Source of the DNA: Musa acuminata AAA Group
Lineage: Eukaryota > Streptophyta > Magnoliopsida > Zingiberales > Musaceae
DNA: 64,000 bases
Direction of reading: 5' to 3'
NCBI RefSeq assembly: GCF_036884655.1
Contig: NC_088355.1
Span: 39,313,001 to 39,377,000 of the forward strand
How positions within the stretch are numbered: the first letter of the stretch is position 1; each line of letters begins with the position of its first letter. The translations under genes and the position numbers were made by a program. The notes under the pieces are model-generated. The model had not been told where the DNA came from, made no database searches, and saw only the letters and a program-made list of their open reading frames with translations. Below, piece by piece: positions 61,672 through 64,000 of this stretch.

Positions 61672-62293
61672 CCTATTCTATCGGTGAGGCATACATAATA
61701 TACCCTATCGTGACACTCAGAGCATGCACTATACATGTTCACTAGGTAGGAATATCGTCAACCTATCACCAATAAAAAGTTTTGAATAAAAAGAAACAAA
61801 TGGTTCACAGCTAAAATTAGAGTGTCATCATGATCCATTACCAATAGTATCTTTTATTTTCATTCCGAAGACACAATCTCTTGTGACATTTTCCGTGATC
61901 TCAATGTTCTTCTATCACGTTTGCATGAATTTGCCTAATAATATGTTATGCGGGCCTTTTTAAACGGCATGTCATTCACATTAGAGGTGAAGAGTTTAAA
62001 TTTAGTTCGACTTCTTGTATTGCACACAACAACAATCTATTTTTCTACTTTTGTACAGTTACATGTAGTTGTGAAAGGCCATAACAATGTCAGTAACAAG
62101 TAGCGAAGATCACGCATCACCACCCTTCAACTGCCTGCACAGATCACCCTCTCCATCTCCTTCCTCCTCCTCCGCCCTATAAGAAGGCCATGAACGAGGT
62201 TTCATCCTTCACCGACTTCCTCCTCACCCTCCTCACTATAACAAGGCCAATCCTTGGTGAAGTAGGTGATCTCATCCTTGGCTTACCTCCAAC
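61672..62293 (+). promoter_or_regulatory. Upstream flank of lipase A5
   Basis: Inverted copy of 15,236-15,857. It includes the CCTATAAGAAGG box at 62,178-62,183 and a short out-of-frame ATG at 62,190 immediately after it. Confidence 0.5.
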
Positions 62294-63934
62294 ATGGGAT
62301 TCCGTTGCTGGCTTCTCGTCATCACCTTCGTCCTCTCCATGGGCTTCCATTGCGAGCTGGCCGGAGCTCACGGACGACGGCAGCTGCTGCAGAGTCTCGA
62401 GGCTGCGGATGACGGCGTGTGCACCGCCGTGGTGAGCCCTCAGGGTTACGAGTGCCAAGAATATGAGGTAGCCGAGGGCAGATAAATGTGGATGGATGGA
62501 TGGATGATTGATGCGGGCATGGCATGAGTGGTTGAAGCTTGCTGCGTTGCGTCCCTTGCAGGTGAAGACGCAAGATGGGTACATACTGACAATGCACAGG
62601 ATCCCACAAGGAAGAGGAGGCGGCAGCGCGGGGAAGAGGCAGCCTGTGCTGCTCCAACATGGAGTCCTCATGGTACGTTTCCTCGAGCAATCTGCATGTG
62701 TTGCCATGCATGCATGTACGTACAGTACGTTGTCGTCTTCGTCATTCTTCTTCTGATTATCGACGCATGATGGATGAATGATGGCAGGACGGGATGACAT
62801 GGCTTCTGAATCCACCTCAACAATCACTGGCTTTCGTACTTGCAGACAACGGATTCGATGTCTGGATCACACACGGCAGGGGCACCAGGTGGAGCCGTCG
62901 CCATGAGTCTCTCGATACATCAAACCCGGTTGGTCATCTTCTCTACAATGCTGATTATGAAGTCTTGAGCAGGTTCATCATCCTGTTGTTGTCTCGCAGG
63001 CTTATTGGGCGTGGTCATGGGATGAGTTGGCCAGCTTTGATTTGCCTGCCACTGTGGGTTTTGTATTCCGGAAAACTGGGCGGAAGCTGCACTATGTTGG
63101 TCACTCCATGGTAGGAGACTTTTCGTACTTTAATGCCAAACATGTCATTCTTCCTTCCACTTTGAATTACTTTTCATGTATGTTCTGCTACTTACTGCCA
63201 CCACTACAACTACAACAACTGACTGACGTTGGATGATGCTACAGGGAACTCTGACAGCTCTATCAGCATTCTCCGAGGGGAAGCTGGTGGATAAGATCAA
63301 GTCAGCTGCCCTTTTGACTCCGGTGGCCTATCTGACTTACATGACAACTCCAATCGGGAGAGCTGCAGGCAGCGCATTCTCAGGAGAAGTAAGAACGAGT
63401 TCACAACACTCTTTGAATTTTTCTGTCATCAAGGGAGGGAGGAAGCTACACACAGTATCTTCTTCTAATTTACCTACGTCCAGAGGTGTGTCATAGCTTT
63501 CTTGCTTTTTCTTGCAGATGTTGGGAGCACTTGGAGTGGGAGAATTTGATCCTAAAGGGTACGTAAACTAACACATCCCTCTTGTTGTTGTCAAAAGAAA
63601 ATGTGCTGACAAAAGCATCAGAGGCCTTATCGACATGACCGACCGACCATACATTGAGTGATGTTATCGTTAAAGCTCTTCCTTCTAATTCAACTGTCTT
63701 CCCTAATGGATAAGCAGGGCAGTCGGAACCAATTATTTGGAGTTCGTCTGCGCTATGCCGGGCGTGAACTGCTACGACCTTATGGCATCATTCACAGGTA
63801 CGCACAAATTATTCCGCTGATAATATTCCGCCCGCAACATATGTTTGATTTGACTTTAATCATATATGTATTTATTATTGTAGTCTTTCAATTAATTTAC
63901 ATATGTGTAATGGCTTTTCCTTCCTTATTCTGCA

Positions 63935-63969
<35 letters not shown>

Positions 63970-64000
63970 TTTGGATGTAGGGCCAAACTGCTGCCTCAAT
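62294..64000 (+). CDS. Lipase A5, plus strand, exons 1-7 and start of 8 (cut by window)
   Basis: Exons 62294-62467, 62562-62672, 62788-62928, 63000-63110, 63245-63388, 63518-63558, 63715-63797 and 63981->64000. The sequence matches the A1-A3 version, with exon 1 of SLEAADD type and not the A4 SLEPPDD type. The nucleophile GHSMG is encoded across 63,110/63,245. The Asp and His part lies beyond the window. It faces A4 head to head, 7.2 kb apart between start codons. Confidence 0.9.

Larger units (their letters stand above)
59244..64000. repeat. Inverted copy of 13,529-18,285 (4,757 bp, open at the window edge)
   Basis: Every position x in this block pairs with 77,529 minus x in unit 1 (equally units 2 and 3) in reverse complement. 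All open frames and the 14-unit TG tract are identical. The match starts with the last base of the tRNA and continues to the end of the window. Confidence 0.95.

Overview
The window is nuclear DNA from a flowering plant. The evidence is multi-exon genes with GT-AG introns, intron-less Pol III tRNA-Arg(ACG) genes, abundant Ty1/Copia and Ty3/Gypsy debris, and plant-specific gene families. A monocot, possibly Musaceae-like, is my impression from the repeat style and is not shown by the sequence. All splice models were read by eye without transcripts.

Left flank (1-12,440). The first exon of a CBSX6-like CBS-domain gene reads leftward out of the window (342-670). A repeat-rich stretch follows: an LTR-like block, a Gypsy gag remnant, a degraded Copia LTR, two separate 71-bp tandem duplications and a 179-bp tandem repeat. 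Next come a weak small-secreted-peptide candidate (5827-6027), an intact three-exon gene of the At3g27210 family (8009-10201, 232 aa), a tRNA-Arg(ACG) on the minus strand (10898-10970) and a 457-bp tandemly duplicated repeat.

Core array (13,023-55,660). A unit of 13,304 bp is repeated head to tail three times, with part of a fourth. Each full unit holds lipase A (minus), a 5'-truncated Copia element (RNase H remnant plus LTR), tRNA-Arg(ACG) (plus), lipase B (minus), a dead Gypsy integrase region (minus) and an oppositely oriented Copia LTR. Lipases A and B are diverged paralogues of the plant acid-lipase/triacylglycerol-lipase family (alpha/beta-hydrolase). Both have nine exons, a signal peptide, GHSMG, GGxD and HLDF. 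Seven complete open lipase genes (A1-A4, B1-B3) plus a truncated eighth (A5) lie in the window. None shows an inactivating change that I could find. Units 1 and 2 look identical wherever I compared them, down to a 14-unit TG microsatellite. Unit 3 carries a small cluster of differences.

Right side (55,660-64,000). A 3.6-kb spacer of mixed repeats (LTR-like DNA, a Copia integrase scrap, an apparent solo LTR) leads to a tRNA-Arg(ACG) on the minus strand. From the end of that tRNA (59,244) to the window edge the sequence is an inverted copy of 13,529-18,285, so A5 faces A4 head to head across the spacer. The spacer beside it is also inverted relative to the array, but clearly diverged. An old inversion may therefore have been overwritten recently, with the tract ending at the tRNA; an assembly join is the main alternative.

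No new defence, biosynthetic or regulatory system is evident. The notable object is the very young amplification of a lipase pair together with a tRNA, and its sharp junctions.
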